Shown here: in pieces, positions 1 through 6,379 of the stretch
How the letters are laid out: every line of letters starts with the position of its first letter
Position numbering within the stretch: position 1 is the stretch's first letter
Assembly (NCBI GenBank): GCA_031550915.1
Contig: JAVBOF010000130.1
Coordinates: 1-15,544, forward strand
Length of the DNA: 15,544 nucleotides
Reading direction: 5' to 3'
Source of the DNA: JAVBOF01 sp031550915
GTDB taxonomy: Bacteria; Bacillota; Clostridia; Christensenellales; MGBC116941
Made by a program: the position numbers and the translations under genes
Notes under the pieces: generated by a model
The model's input: the letters and a program-made list of their open reading frames with translations, nothing else
Databases searched by the model: none
Told to the model about the DNA's origin: nothing

Positions 1-257
1 AAAACAGCAAATACCCAAAGGAAGCTGAATTATTGATAAACTTTTTATGCCGGCCGGATATCGCAAAACGCAATTCGGAATACATCGGCTATACTACTGC
101 TAATCAAAAAGCATATGAAGAGATGGGTGAAGATTTTCTAAACAATCCGGCCTACGTCATTACTCAGGATATTATAGACCGCTGCGTCATCTTTAAGGAC
201 CTTGGCGATTTCATCAAAGTCTACGACGAGGTATGGAACGTGGTAAAAAACTCATAA
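1..257 (+). CDS. potD: PotD, spermidine/putrescine ABC transporter substrate-binding protein (3' end only)
   Basis: This is the last 84 or so codons of a gene entering from the left; the reading frame is open from base 3. PotD is the extracytoplasmic lipoprotein that captures polyamines and delivers them to the PotABC importer. The visible C-terminus has the family's closing pattern: KEAELLINFLCRPDIAKRN, then EYIGYTTANQKAYEEM, then a final helix ending in VYDEVWNVVKNS. The in-frame TTG at 33 lies inside the conserved helix and is not a start. The gene ends just before a strong hairpin terminator, so it is probably the last gene of a potABCD-type operon, although the other genes lie outside the window. 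The identification rests on the C-terminal domain alone; another PotD/PotF-like solute-binding protein is the only realistic alternative. Confidence 0.85.
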   Translation, partial: NSKYPKEAELLINFLCRPDIAKRNSEYIGYTTANQKAYEEMGEDFLNNPAYVITQDIIDRCVIFKDLGDFIKVYDEVWNVVKNS

Positions 258-266
258 GAATATATT

Positions 267-296
267 AAAAGCCCTCTTAAAAAGAGGGCTTTTTTT
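267..296. terminator. Bidirectional intrinsic terminator between potD and the SPFH gene
   Basis: AGCCCTCTT (270-278) pairs with AAGAGGGCT (282-290) around a three-base loop, and A-U pairs extend the stem. It is followed by a run of seven T on the plus strand. The A run on the left side gives a shorter T tail on the minus strand. It can therefore end both the plus-strand potD transcript and the convergent minus-strand gene. Confidence 0.85.
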
Positions 297-313
297 GTTG
301 GCTAACGGTTTAT

Positions 314-1159
314 TTAAGGCTGCTGTACCGGAGGAGTCGTCGATTGAGCGCTTCCGGCTGACGTCCCGGTCTGGTTGCCGATATCGAGTATCAAGCCGTC
401 ATTGTTTCCAGACATAACATTAGGAAGCTTGCCATCCCATTTTTGCCATTTAATATAGTCAATGTAGTCCGGAGAAAGCTTAAGCGAGTCCTGTACAAGC
501 TTAATGCTATCTGCCTCAGCCTGCGCTTGGGTGACCTTTTGCTTCGCCTCAACTTCTATTCTCTGTAGATCCTGCTCAGCCTTTAAAGCGTTTTGCTGCG
601 CAGTTTGCTTGGCTTCCACTGCAGCATTGAATTCCGCGCTAAAATCGAAGCTTATGATGTTGAATACATCCGTAACAAGCCCATAGGTGATAAGCTTCTG
701 ATACAGCATCTCCTTCACCTCATTGCTGACTTGCTGACGCTTAGTAATCAATTCCTCGGCAGTATACATGGCCGTGACGGATTTAATAGATTCCTGAATA
801 GCTGGCGCTATGATAACTATGTCGTAGTTCAACCCGACGTTTTTATATAGAGTCGCACTGGATTGTTTGTCTACATGATAGTTAACGGCTATTGTTGAGC
901 TGACCGTCTGAAGATCCTTTGATGCGGCAGTAGCATCGGTTTCGGTCTTAACGGTTTGATTATTCATCCTTATTATCTGTTGGAAAAAAGGTGCTTTCAA
1001 GTGCATACCTTCCGCCAGTACATTACTTTCGTTTACTGCTCCCATTGTAACAATAACGCCGGTGCTTCCCGCGGGTACTATCGTAAATGAAGAAAGCACA
1101 ACTATTATAACTACAAGTACACATACACCGATCAGTGTAAATTTAATAGGTTTTTTCAT
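314..1159 (-). CDS. SPFH/prohibitin-family membrane protein
   Basis: This 281-residue protein has one N-terminal transmembrane helix (about residues 6-25). An SPFH (band 7) domain follows (about 24-185), opening with the typical TIVPAGSTGVIVTMGAV. Next is an Ala/Glu/Gln-rich helical stretch (about 182-225), the conserved segment YIKWQKWDGKLP (235-246) and a low-complexity Ser/Thr/Pro/Gln tail. SPFH proteins oligomerise into membrane-bound rings and scaffold membrane microdomains or proteases. This one is closest to the prohibitin/HflC type rather than the longer flotillins. ATG at 1159 is supported by GGAGG (1165-1169) five bases upstream. A TTGTGA-17-TATTAT promoter lies farther upstream. 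It is transcribed divergently from the SWIM protein and is not in an operon with it. The partner protease or NfeD protein is not present here, so the precise role is unknown. Confidence 0.85.
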   Translation of the reverse strand: MKKPIKFTLIGVCVLVVIIVVLSSFTIVPAGSTGVIVTMGAVNESNVLAEGMHLKAPFFQQIIRMNNQTVKTETDATAASKDLQTVSSTIAVNYHVDKQSSATLYKNVGLNYDIVIIAPAIQESIKSVTAMYTAEELITKRQQVSNEVKEMLYQKLITYGLVTDVFNIISFDFSAEFNAAVEAKQTAQQNALKAEQDLQRIEVEAKQKVTQAQAEADSIKLVQDSLKLSPDYIDYIKWQKWDGKLPNVMSGNNDGLILDIGNQTGTSAGSAQSTTPPVQQP

Positions 1160-1187
1160 TTAAGCCTCCAAGAAATTTAGTATATCA

Positions 1188-1216
1188 ATAATACCGCAAA
1201 ACCTCTTTAATCACAA
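1188..1216 (-). promoter_or_regulatory. Predicted sigma-A promoter of the SPFH gene
   Basis: Read on the minus strand, TTGTGA (-35, at 1211-1216) and TATTAT (-10, at 1188-1193) are separated by exactly 17 bases. The -10 box lies about 30 bases from the start codon. The match is 4/6 and 5/6 to consensus. Confidence 0.55.
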
Positions 1217-1245
1217 TCCCGTATATTTATTGGCAATATGTATGT

Positions 1246-1274
1246 TTGTCTTGCCTGCCATATCAAATTATGAT
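1246..1274 (+). promoter_or_regulatory. Predicted sigma-A promoter of the SWIM zinc-finger gene
   Basis: TTGTCT (-35, 1246-1251) and TATGAT (-10, 1269-1274) are separated by 17 bases, with the ATG 38 bases downstream of the -10 box. It is divergent from, and only about 30 bases away from, the promoter of the SPFH gene, so one regulator could act on both. Confidence 0.6.
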
Positions 1275-1312
1275 ATATTTTCTATACTATCATTTCAGGA
1301 AGGGGCTTTCCG

Positions 1313-1777
1313 ATGCGTTTGATCTTCTCAACAAACAGCGGTATGATCGGTACTGTGCTTACAATCTTTGGTATACTTTTCACGATCGGTGGAGCTATAA
1401 CCAACGTACCAAACGCATTGCCAGGTGGAATAGTGCTTCTTGTGGCAGGTTTGGCTATATTGATACAGGATATTATTTACCTCCTACGCGATAAAAACGA
1501 TATATGGAAAAAGTGGAATAATATACCCGAAAAAGCAAGGCCTCAGGACGAAAACGCAAGGCAATGGGCTGACGGCGTTAAATTCAAAACGATCAATGCA
1601 AAGCAATGTTATGGCATCATATACGGGGATGTTGGAGAGAAATATATAACGACTCTTGTAAACTGTACCTGTTCAGATTATAAAAAACGCAGATTTCCTT
1701 GTAAACATATGTATAAACTGGCGATGGAACTCGGCGTTTATACGGCTCCATCAACTTCCGACGAAACAGCAAGCTAA
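1313..1777 (+). CDS. Small two-helix membrane protein with a SWIM-type zinc finger
   Basis: The 154-residue product has two hydrophobic helices (about 8-30 and 36-58) joined by a short turn containing NVPNALPGG. A soluble tail of about 95 residues follows. In the tail, C118-x-C120-x9-C130-x-H132, within NCTCSDYKKRRFPCKHMYKL, matches the SWIM zinc-finger pattern CxCx(n)CxH. SWIM domains bind zinc and are usually found in helicases, transposases and regulators that contact DNA or protein; a membrane-anchored form is unusual. ATG at 1313 has AGGAAGGGG (1297-1305) seven bases upstream and a good promoter. It is monocistronic, with its own promoter and terminator. No partner is obvious. The zinc ligands are clear from sequence; any sensing or regulatory role is inference. 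Confidence 0.8.
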   Translation: MRLIFSTNSGMIGTVLTIFGILFTIGGAITNVPNALPGGIVLLVAGLAILIQDIIYLLRDKNDIWKKWNNIPEKARPQDENARQWADGVKFKTINAKQCYGIIYGDVGEKYITTLVNCTCSDYKKRRFPCKHMYKLAMELGVYTAPSTSDETAS

Positions 1778-1797
1778 TTAAATTAGCCGTTTACATG

Positions 1798-1828
1798 GGA
1801 AAGTATAAATATATGCTTTCCTTTTTTT
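1798..1828 (+). terminator. Intrinsic terminator after the SWIM protein gene
   Basis: GGAAAG (1798-1803) pairs with CTTTCC (1816-1821) around an AT-rich loop that can pair further, followed by a run of seven T. The spacing after the stop codon at 1775-1777 is about 20 bases. Confidence 0.65.
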
Positions 1829-1846
1829 GTGGATTATTATCGGATT

Positions 1847-1875
1847 TTGCATTTTAAATGAAAATTCATTATAAT
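1847..1875 (+). promoter_or_regulatory. Predicted sigma-A promoter of the deacetylase lipoprotein gene
   Basis: TTGCAT (1847-1852) and a perfect TATAAT (1870-1875) are separated by 17 bases. The start codon at 1905 lies 29 bases after the -10 box, and the AAAGAGGTG ribosome binding site is at 1892-1900. Confidence 0.7.
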
Positions 1876-1904
1876 ATCACTGAATTAATTTAAAGAGGTG
1901 ACGC

Positions 1905-3782
1905 ATGAGAAAAGTATTTAGTCTTATTATTTGCATTGTTCTTATTCTTGTTACTGCATGTTCCGCTCCAGCACCAGAGGCAGCAACAAATCCTCAGCCT
2001 TCTCAGGTTTCCGAAGATGTGCCAACATCGGATGATAATGGTAAAATAGTTGAAGTTCTTCCCGCGCGAGAACAAACAGGTGATACGGAAAATGCGGTAG
2101 TAGAAACTCCCGAAGAAAGCCAGCTTTTGAACCATACGCATGAGTATGGAGAAACCGAGGCTATAACCGCTATGGAGGACAAGTTCTCAGGAACAATATT
2201 CTATCCTCTAGGCGAATTAAAATCCGCCGATAAAGATATAATCGAGTGGGCAAACGCAACAATGGCCGATGCCAAGAAAATATCCGATTCGTTTAGTGCG
2301 GATTCACCCGGCACAGAGGGCGATTTTTCTGTCAATTATGATTCTTATCGTGTCGGCAAAAGATATGTCAGCGTACTTGAGGCGGGTGAACTGAACCATT
2401 CCTCCAAAGATGCCCCGCTTGAAACAGCACATACAATGAATTTAGACTTGCAAACAGGAAAAGTGCTCACGACTGACGATCTTTTCCCGCAGCAAGGCCG
2501 CGATAAGATATTCAATGCGATGCGTGCAAAACTTGCAGATATCGATGATACCTTGATAGGACAAAACGATACTATAGATGAAAGATGGCTCCAATACCCG
2601 CTTCTTATGTCCGACGGAATACAATTTGTATTACCAAAAGGTGAATATCCTGCATCCAAAAATGGCGGTATCTCAATATATCTTCAATATAGCGAGATAG
2701 GCGGATCTATGGGCATCCCCCTTCCCTCCGCCCAGGAATCTACAGCCCAACCAACTGAAGAACAGCAGCCAACTCCTAAGCCGACGCCTTCAAAAACGAA
2801 AAAACCTAAGATCCTAGAAACCGGTATCTGTATTGCGCATGATGTGCATGTCCGAAAGACTGCGGCCAGGACCGGAGAATTGATTGGCACGTTGTCGTAC
2901 AACGATTCCGTTGAAGTAATAGAAAAAGATATTGCTGAAAGCTGGTACAAGATATGGTTTGATGGGCAGGAAGCATATGTTTCCTCCGAGTTCATCTCAC
3001 TGGCTTTGGATCCGGAAAGCGGTATCGGTTCATTAAAGACTGAGAAACCCTCCAGTGCAATTGACGGTTTAGAAACAAAAAAGCCTTCACACTCACCGAA
3101 ACCAACTCCAGAGCCTACCGAGGCAAAAAAGACATCCAAGCCTCATGATGAAGGCAACGGCGTGGAACCGGATCCAAAGAAGAAGATGGTTGCTTTGACT
3201 TTCGATGATGGCCCCAGTAAAGTTACGCCGCGTCTGCTCGATCTGCTAAAGGAAAGTGGCGGGAAGGCTACCTTCTGCATGGTTGGTAACAGGGTCGAGA
3301 GTTTCTCGACGATCGTTCAGCGCGTAACAAAAGAAGGACACCAGATAGCCTCGCATACCTGGGATCATAAAAAACTAACAGTATTGAGCAGCGAGCAGAT
3401 AAAAGCGGAGCTTTCCAAAAGTGCCAAAGAGATCGAAAAATACTCTGGCCAAAAGGTAAAAATGCTTCGCCCTCCTTACGGCTCTGTTAATGACAGCGAA
3501 AAATCCATGTGCAAGTCGCTTGGTATGTATATAGTTAATTGGGATATCGATACCGAGGATTGGAAGACGCATAATGCAGATAAGACCTATGATGCGATTA
3601 TGAACCATGTAAAGAGCGGAGATATCATACTATGCCATGATCTGTATCCGGCGACTGCAGATGCAATGGAAAGGGTGATTCCCGCGCTTGTCAAAAAGGG
3701 ATTTCAACTGGTAACAGTAGAAGAACTGTTGAGCCATTCCAAAAACGCTCCAGATCCCGGAACTGTCCACAGATATGAGTAA
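1905..3782 (+). CDS. Lipoprotein polysaccharide deacetylase with RsiV-like and SH3 domains
   Basis: This 625-residue protein probably acts on peptidoglycan or another wall polysaccharide by removing N-acetyl groups. The signal peptide ends in the lipobox LVTAC (lipidated C19). Residues about 90-272 resemble the DUF3298/RsiV-type extracytoplasmic domain. After a Pro/Lys/Thr linker, residues 308-366 form a bacterial SH3 domain, starting near AHDVHVRKTAARTGELIG. A second linker leads to the NodB deacetylase domain (427-612). All catalytic motifs are present: TFDDGP (432-437), the metal ligands in SHTWDH (H484, H488), RPPYG (522-526), DTEDW (549-553) and LCHD (H578). Its own promoter and terminator suggest a single-gene unit. 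The architecture resembles PgdA-type N-acetylglucosamine deacetylases with an added RsiV-like module. The exact substrate (GlcNAc, MurNAc or another polymer) cannot be told from sequence. Confidence 0.9.
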   Translation: MRKVFSLIICIVLILVTACSAPAPEAATNPQPSQVSEDVPTSDDNGKIVEVLPAREQTGDTENAVVETPEESQLLNHTHEYGETEAITAMEDKFSGTIFYPLGELKSADKDIIEWANATMADAKKISDSFSADSPGTEGDFSVNYDSYRVGKRYVSVLEAGELNHSSKDAPLETAHTMNLDLQTGKVLTTDDLFPQQGRDKIFNAMRAKLADIDDTLIGQNDTIDERWLQYPLLMSDGIQFVLPKGEYPASKNGGISIYLQYSEIGGSMGIPLPSAQESTAQPTEEQQPTPKPTPSKTKKPKILETGICIAHDVHVRKTAARTGELIGTLSYNDSVEVIEKDIAESWYKIWFDGQEAYVSSEFISLALDPESGIGSLKTEKPSSAIDGLETKKPSHSPKPTPEPTEAKKTSKPHDEGNGVEPDPKKKMVALTFDDGPSKVTPRLLDLLKESGGKATFCMVGNRVESFSTIVQRVTKEGHQIASHTWDHKKLTVLSSEQIKAELSKSAKEIEKYSGQKVKMLRPPYGSVNDSEKSMCKSLGMYIVNWDIDTEDWKTHNADKTYDAIMNHVKSGDIILCHDLYPATADAMERVIPALVKKGFQLVTVEELLSHSKNAPDPGTVHRYE

Positions 3783-3783
3783 A

Positions 3784-3828
3784 TAAAAAAACAGTACCAC
3801 GAGACAAGCTTGTGGTACTGTTTTTTTA
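3784..3828. terminator. Bidirectional intrinsic terminator between convergent genes
   Basis: ACAGTACCAC (3791-3800) pairs perfectly with GTGGTACTGT (3812-3821). It is flanked by an A run on the left and seven T on the right. It ends the plus-strand deacetylase gene and can also serve the minus-strand HPP gene, whose stop codon is at 3831. Confidence 0.9.
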
Positions 3829-3830
3829 TT

Positions 3831-4316
3831 TTAAACCAAATCAATAAGCCATTTTTTCAAAAGCTCTTTGATAGCTGTCATTAATAATATACCCACTAAT
3901 GCACATGCGCACGATAGGAAAATATTCGACTCAGCAGGCAGAAACATTGCCAGGGCAGCCGCCGGAGGGTGCTCATATTCCAGAATAACCATTAAGAAAA
4001 AACATAATCCTGCAGAAACAGCCTGCGCCATATACATTTGCCATGGTTCAAGAGAGTGTAGTAACCCTAACAAAAAATACAGGACAATTCCGGAGATAAT
4101 TCCAGTCAAATATCCGCCAATCAAATACTTCGGTCGGCTAGAGTTTTTTTGCGGAAGTGCAAAAGCTATGAACGCGCTTGCGCCAAAAAAGGCCATAGAT
4201 TTTAATCCAAGAACTCCTGTAGCATACATTGAAACAAAAAGGAAGAAAATCATTAAAAGACACTGCAAAATGTAATTTTTCTTAAATTTCTTTAGTTTAT
4301 CATCGGTGAAACGCAA
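3831..4316 (-). CDS. HPP-family integral membrane protein
   Basis: The 161-residue protein has four to five hydrophobic helices (about 17-37, 39-54, 65-87, 95-112 and 131-149). It carries the HPP-family signatures: FFGASAFIAFALP (43-55), RPKYLIGGYLTG (61-72) and the naming motif EHPPAA (115-120). HPP proteins are small membrane proteins; some plant and cyanobacterial members move nitrite, but most bacterial ones have no known substrate. No ATG fits the N-terminus. The frame runs back to a stop at 4359-4361, and the best start is TTG at 4316, preceded by AGGA (4327-4330) about ten bases away. A start at Met22 would remove part of the first helix. It stands alone between two terminators. The family call is firm; the transport role is not. 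Confidence 0.8.
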   Translation of the reverse strand: MRFTDDKLKKFKKNYILQCLLMIFFLFVSMYATGVLGLKSMAFFGASAFIAFALPQKNSSRPKYLIGGYLTGIISGIVLYFLLGLLHSLEPWQMYMAQAVSAGLCFFLMVILEYEHPPAAALAMFLPAESNIFLSCACALVGILLMTAIKELLKKWLIDLV

Positions 4317-4361
4317 AATATCACTATCCTCAAAAGTTTTGTTTTTCGAAAACTGGTATCA

Positions 4362-4406
4362 GTTTAAACTAAAACTGCCTGAAAGAAAATATCTTGCAGG
4401 CAGTTA
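4362..4406 (-). terminator. Intrinsic terminator of the SH3/BIG2 gene
   Basis: CAGGCAGTT (4397-4405, plus-strand reading) pairs with AACTGCCTG (4373-4381), with extra AAGA/TCTT pairing inside the loop. On the minus strand the hairpin is followed by the T-rich tail TTTTAGTTT. It lies about 20 bases after the stop codon at 4425. Confidence 0.75.
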
Positions 4407-4424
4407 GCATAATTTATTTGATTA

Positions 4425-5309
4425 TTATTCGGTCATCAAATTTAATGTAATTAACGTACATGCAGATTTATTTGTTCCGTCAGTTGACTTCGCAGTGATC
4501 GTAGCCTCCCCTGTGTGGGCGACAGCGGTGACCAATCCATTTTGGTCAACTGTACATATGGTTTCGTCACTGGAAGACCATTCAACCGTCTTGTTTCCCG
4601 CTCCTCTGGGAGCTACAGTAGCTTTCAATTGCAATGTTTCTCCAAAAGACATTGCTGCCGCCTGCTGAGACATCTTGACTGACGATACCTTTATAGGAAT
4701 CTGCCCCTTTATTGGTACGCCGTCATCCAATTTAAGCGCATTGCTGAATATATAACCCACATAAGTTGACTTTGTAGCTTTGTCGTAATACATTATTTGA
4801 GCAACATCGTACAGTTTTTTCTTGCCCACCTTTTGCGATTGATCATAGGATTTATTAAAATCGTATTGTAGGACCGTCATCCTTTTTTTGGCGTCAATAG
4901 ACCCCAGCTTTCTCTTTTCCTTTGCCAATAATGGAGATGTGTAAAAATTTGCCGATCTCACGGTTGTTGCGTTCGGTTTTATTGTTTCAATGCCTTCTCT
5001 GTTCAAAACTCCTATATTTACCCTAAGATAATATGTATAGTAATAGCCCGTTAATTTCCCAAACTTAACCTTTGTAAATACTTTCTTGGGCGAATACTCT
5101 AATATCTGGACCCAATCCTTCTCCCAAATCGTAGCAAGTTTTTGCGAAGAAGCGCTTGCACTCTTGTAAAGAGGCAGAGGGCGTATATGCAGCGGTTTGG
5201 CGTTTACCTTATTGCTTGAAGTCGCCGCTATGCTTGTAGATGGCACAAAGCTCATCATTAGCGCCAAAGACAATACTGCACCAATAGTCTTTTGTAAAAT
5301 CCTTTTCAT
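4425..5309 (-). CDS. Secreted protein with two SH3-like regions and a BIG2 domain
   Basis: This 294-residue exported protein starts with a signal peptide: MKR, a hydrophobic core at about 9-22 and a likely signal peptidase I site near SIAA (26-29). Residues about 38-97 look like one SH3-type fold, with PLPLYKSASASSQKLATIWEKDWVQIL resembling the ligand-binding first half. A second possible copy lies at about 115-195. Residues about 208-290 form a BIG2 immunoglobulin-like domain, recognisable from GETLQLKATVAP, VEWSSSDETICTVDQNGLV and GEATITAKSTDG. These modules bind wall polymers or act as surface spacers; no catalytic domain is seen. ATG at 5309 has AAAAGGA (5320-5326) ten bases upstream. The glycosyltransferase operon ends 147 bases upstream without a visible terminator, so read-through into this gene is possible. 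Its ligand is unknown. Confidence 0.8.
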   Translation of the reverse strand: MKRILQKTIGAVLSLALMMSFVPSTSIAATSSNKVNAKPLHIRPLPLYKSASASSQKLATIWEKDWVQILEYSPKKVFTKVKFGKLTGYYYTYYLRVNIGVLNREGIETIKPNATTVRSANFYTSPLLAKEKRKLGSIDAKKRMTVLQYDFNKSYDQSQKVGKKKLYDVAQIMYYDKATKSTYVGYIFSNALKLDDGVPIKGQIPIKVSSVKMSQQAAAMSFGETLQLKATVAPRGAGNKTVEWSSSDETICTVDQNGLVTAVAHTGEATITAKSTDGTNKSACTLITLNLMTE

Positions 5310-5456
5310 TCTTTTATCGTCCTTTTCTAAAATATTAAAGCTGCTATCTGTATAACAAAAGCCGCTCCTTCAATTCTACTATCGTCTTTTTTAACATATG
5401 ACTTGAACTATTCTTTCATAAATAATTCAATATGTTGCATCGATCATACAATACAC

Positions 5457-6377
5457 TTAAGGCTCTTTTTTTAGCCCCTTTTTTTGGTCCACCAGATATC
5501 TAGGCCGCTGCTTCACCTCTTCAAATATCCTTGAAATATATATCCCGATAATGCCCAAGCTCAGAATAATAACGCTTCCGATTATAACCAGCAGAAGTAT
5601 CACCGTGGTAAAGCCGCTGTTTGCGCCGCCGGTAATCCAGTTTACAAAGGTTTGTATAGCCAGTATCGCCGCAAACACTGTAAATACCAGACCGACAAAA
5701 AAAACGGCATACAATGGTGCGGCTGAAAAGCTTGTTATGTTATTCAGAGCATATTTTAACAGCTGCTTCTTGGACCATTTCGAGCTTCCATCGACGCGCT
5801 CAAGCACTTCATATTCAATATTTATGGATTTGAACCCAGTCCAATAGGTTAGCGCTCGAAAGAATGTGTTTTTTTCCTTAATAGCAGTGATGACATCTAT
5901 AACTTTTCTATCTAGCAATTTAAAGTCAGATGAATTTCTCATATCCGTCCCAATGGTTCTACTGAAAAGAAAATAAAAGAATCTGGCGAATACTTTGCCG
6001 GCAAATCCCTCTTTGCCGCGAATTTTTTTCACGCCTTCGATGATTTGATAGCCATTCTCCCATAAGAGGTACATCTCGATTATTCTATCAACTGGATGCT
6101 GAAGGTCTGCGTCCAATACTATGGCGCAGTCGCCGGAACAATTTTCGAGTCCGGCAAAAATCGCGCTTTCCTTGCCGAAGTTTCTTGTAAAACTCACGCC
6201 TCGTATCCTTGGGTCGTTTTGAGATATTATCTGCTGCCATGTGCCGTCCGTTGATCCGTCGTTCACAAACAGTATCTCAAAATCTATTGCATGCTCCGTC
6301 AAAACGTTGGTTATTTTACTGATGATCAACCTAATATTCGATTCTTCATTGAAAGCCGGCAAAATAATTGAAAGCAT
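5457..6377 (-). CDS. GtrB/DPM1-like family 2 glycosyltransferase
   Basis: The 306-residue enzyme is a membrane-bound polyprenyl-phosphate glycosyltransferase of the GtrB/YkcC type. It would transfer a sugar from a nucleotide sugar to undecaprenyl phosphate on the cytosolic face. The GT-A domain shows PAFNEESN (7-14), VNDGSTDGTW (38-47), the DxD metal site D89-A-D91 in LDADLQHP, and the RVDGSSKWSK motif (194-203). Two transmembrane helices (about 222-245 and 258-282) follow, then the family's RIFEEVKQRPRYLV tail. The start is decided by AAAGGAG (6383-6389), which overlaps the end of the upstream gene. The stop of that gene and this ATG are separated by two bases, so the two are translationally coupled. 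No GtrA-type flippase is seen next to it. The sugar is not predictable. Confidence 0.9.
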   Translation of the reverse strand: MLSIILPAFNEESNIRLIISKITNVLTEHAIDFEILFVNDGSTDGTWQQIISQNDPRIRGVSFTRNFGKESAIFAGLENCSGDCAIVLDADLQHPVDRIIEMYLLWENGYQIIEGVKKIRGKEGFAGKVFARFFYFLFSRTIGTDMRNSSDFKLLDRKVIDVITAIKEKNTFFRALTYWTGFKSINIEYEVLERVDGSSKWSKKQLLKYALNNITSFSAAPLYAVFFVGLVFTVFAAILAIQTFVNWITGGANSGFTTVILLLVIIGSVIILSLGIIGIYISRIFEEVKQRPRYLVDQKKGLKKEP

Positions 6378-6379
6378 AT

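Noticed and set aside
1773..1787. GCTAATT-A-AATTAGC palindrome at the stop codon of the SWIM gene
   Set aside because: The loop would be one base and there is no T tail; the hairpin at 1798 is the better terminator.
2684..3139. Minus-strand frame opposite the deacetylase linkers
   Set aside because: Mirrors the Pro/Thr/Lys linker codons of the real gene; no start signals.
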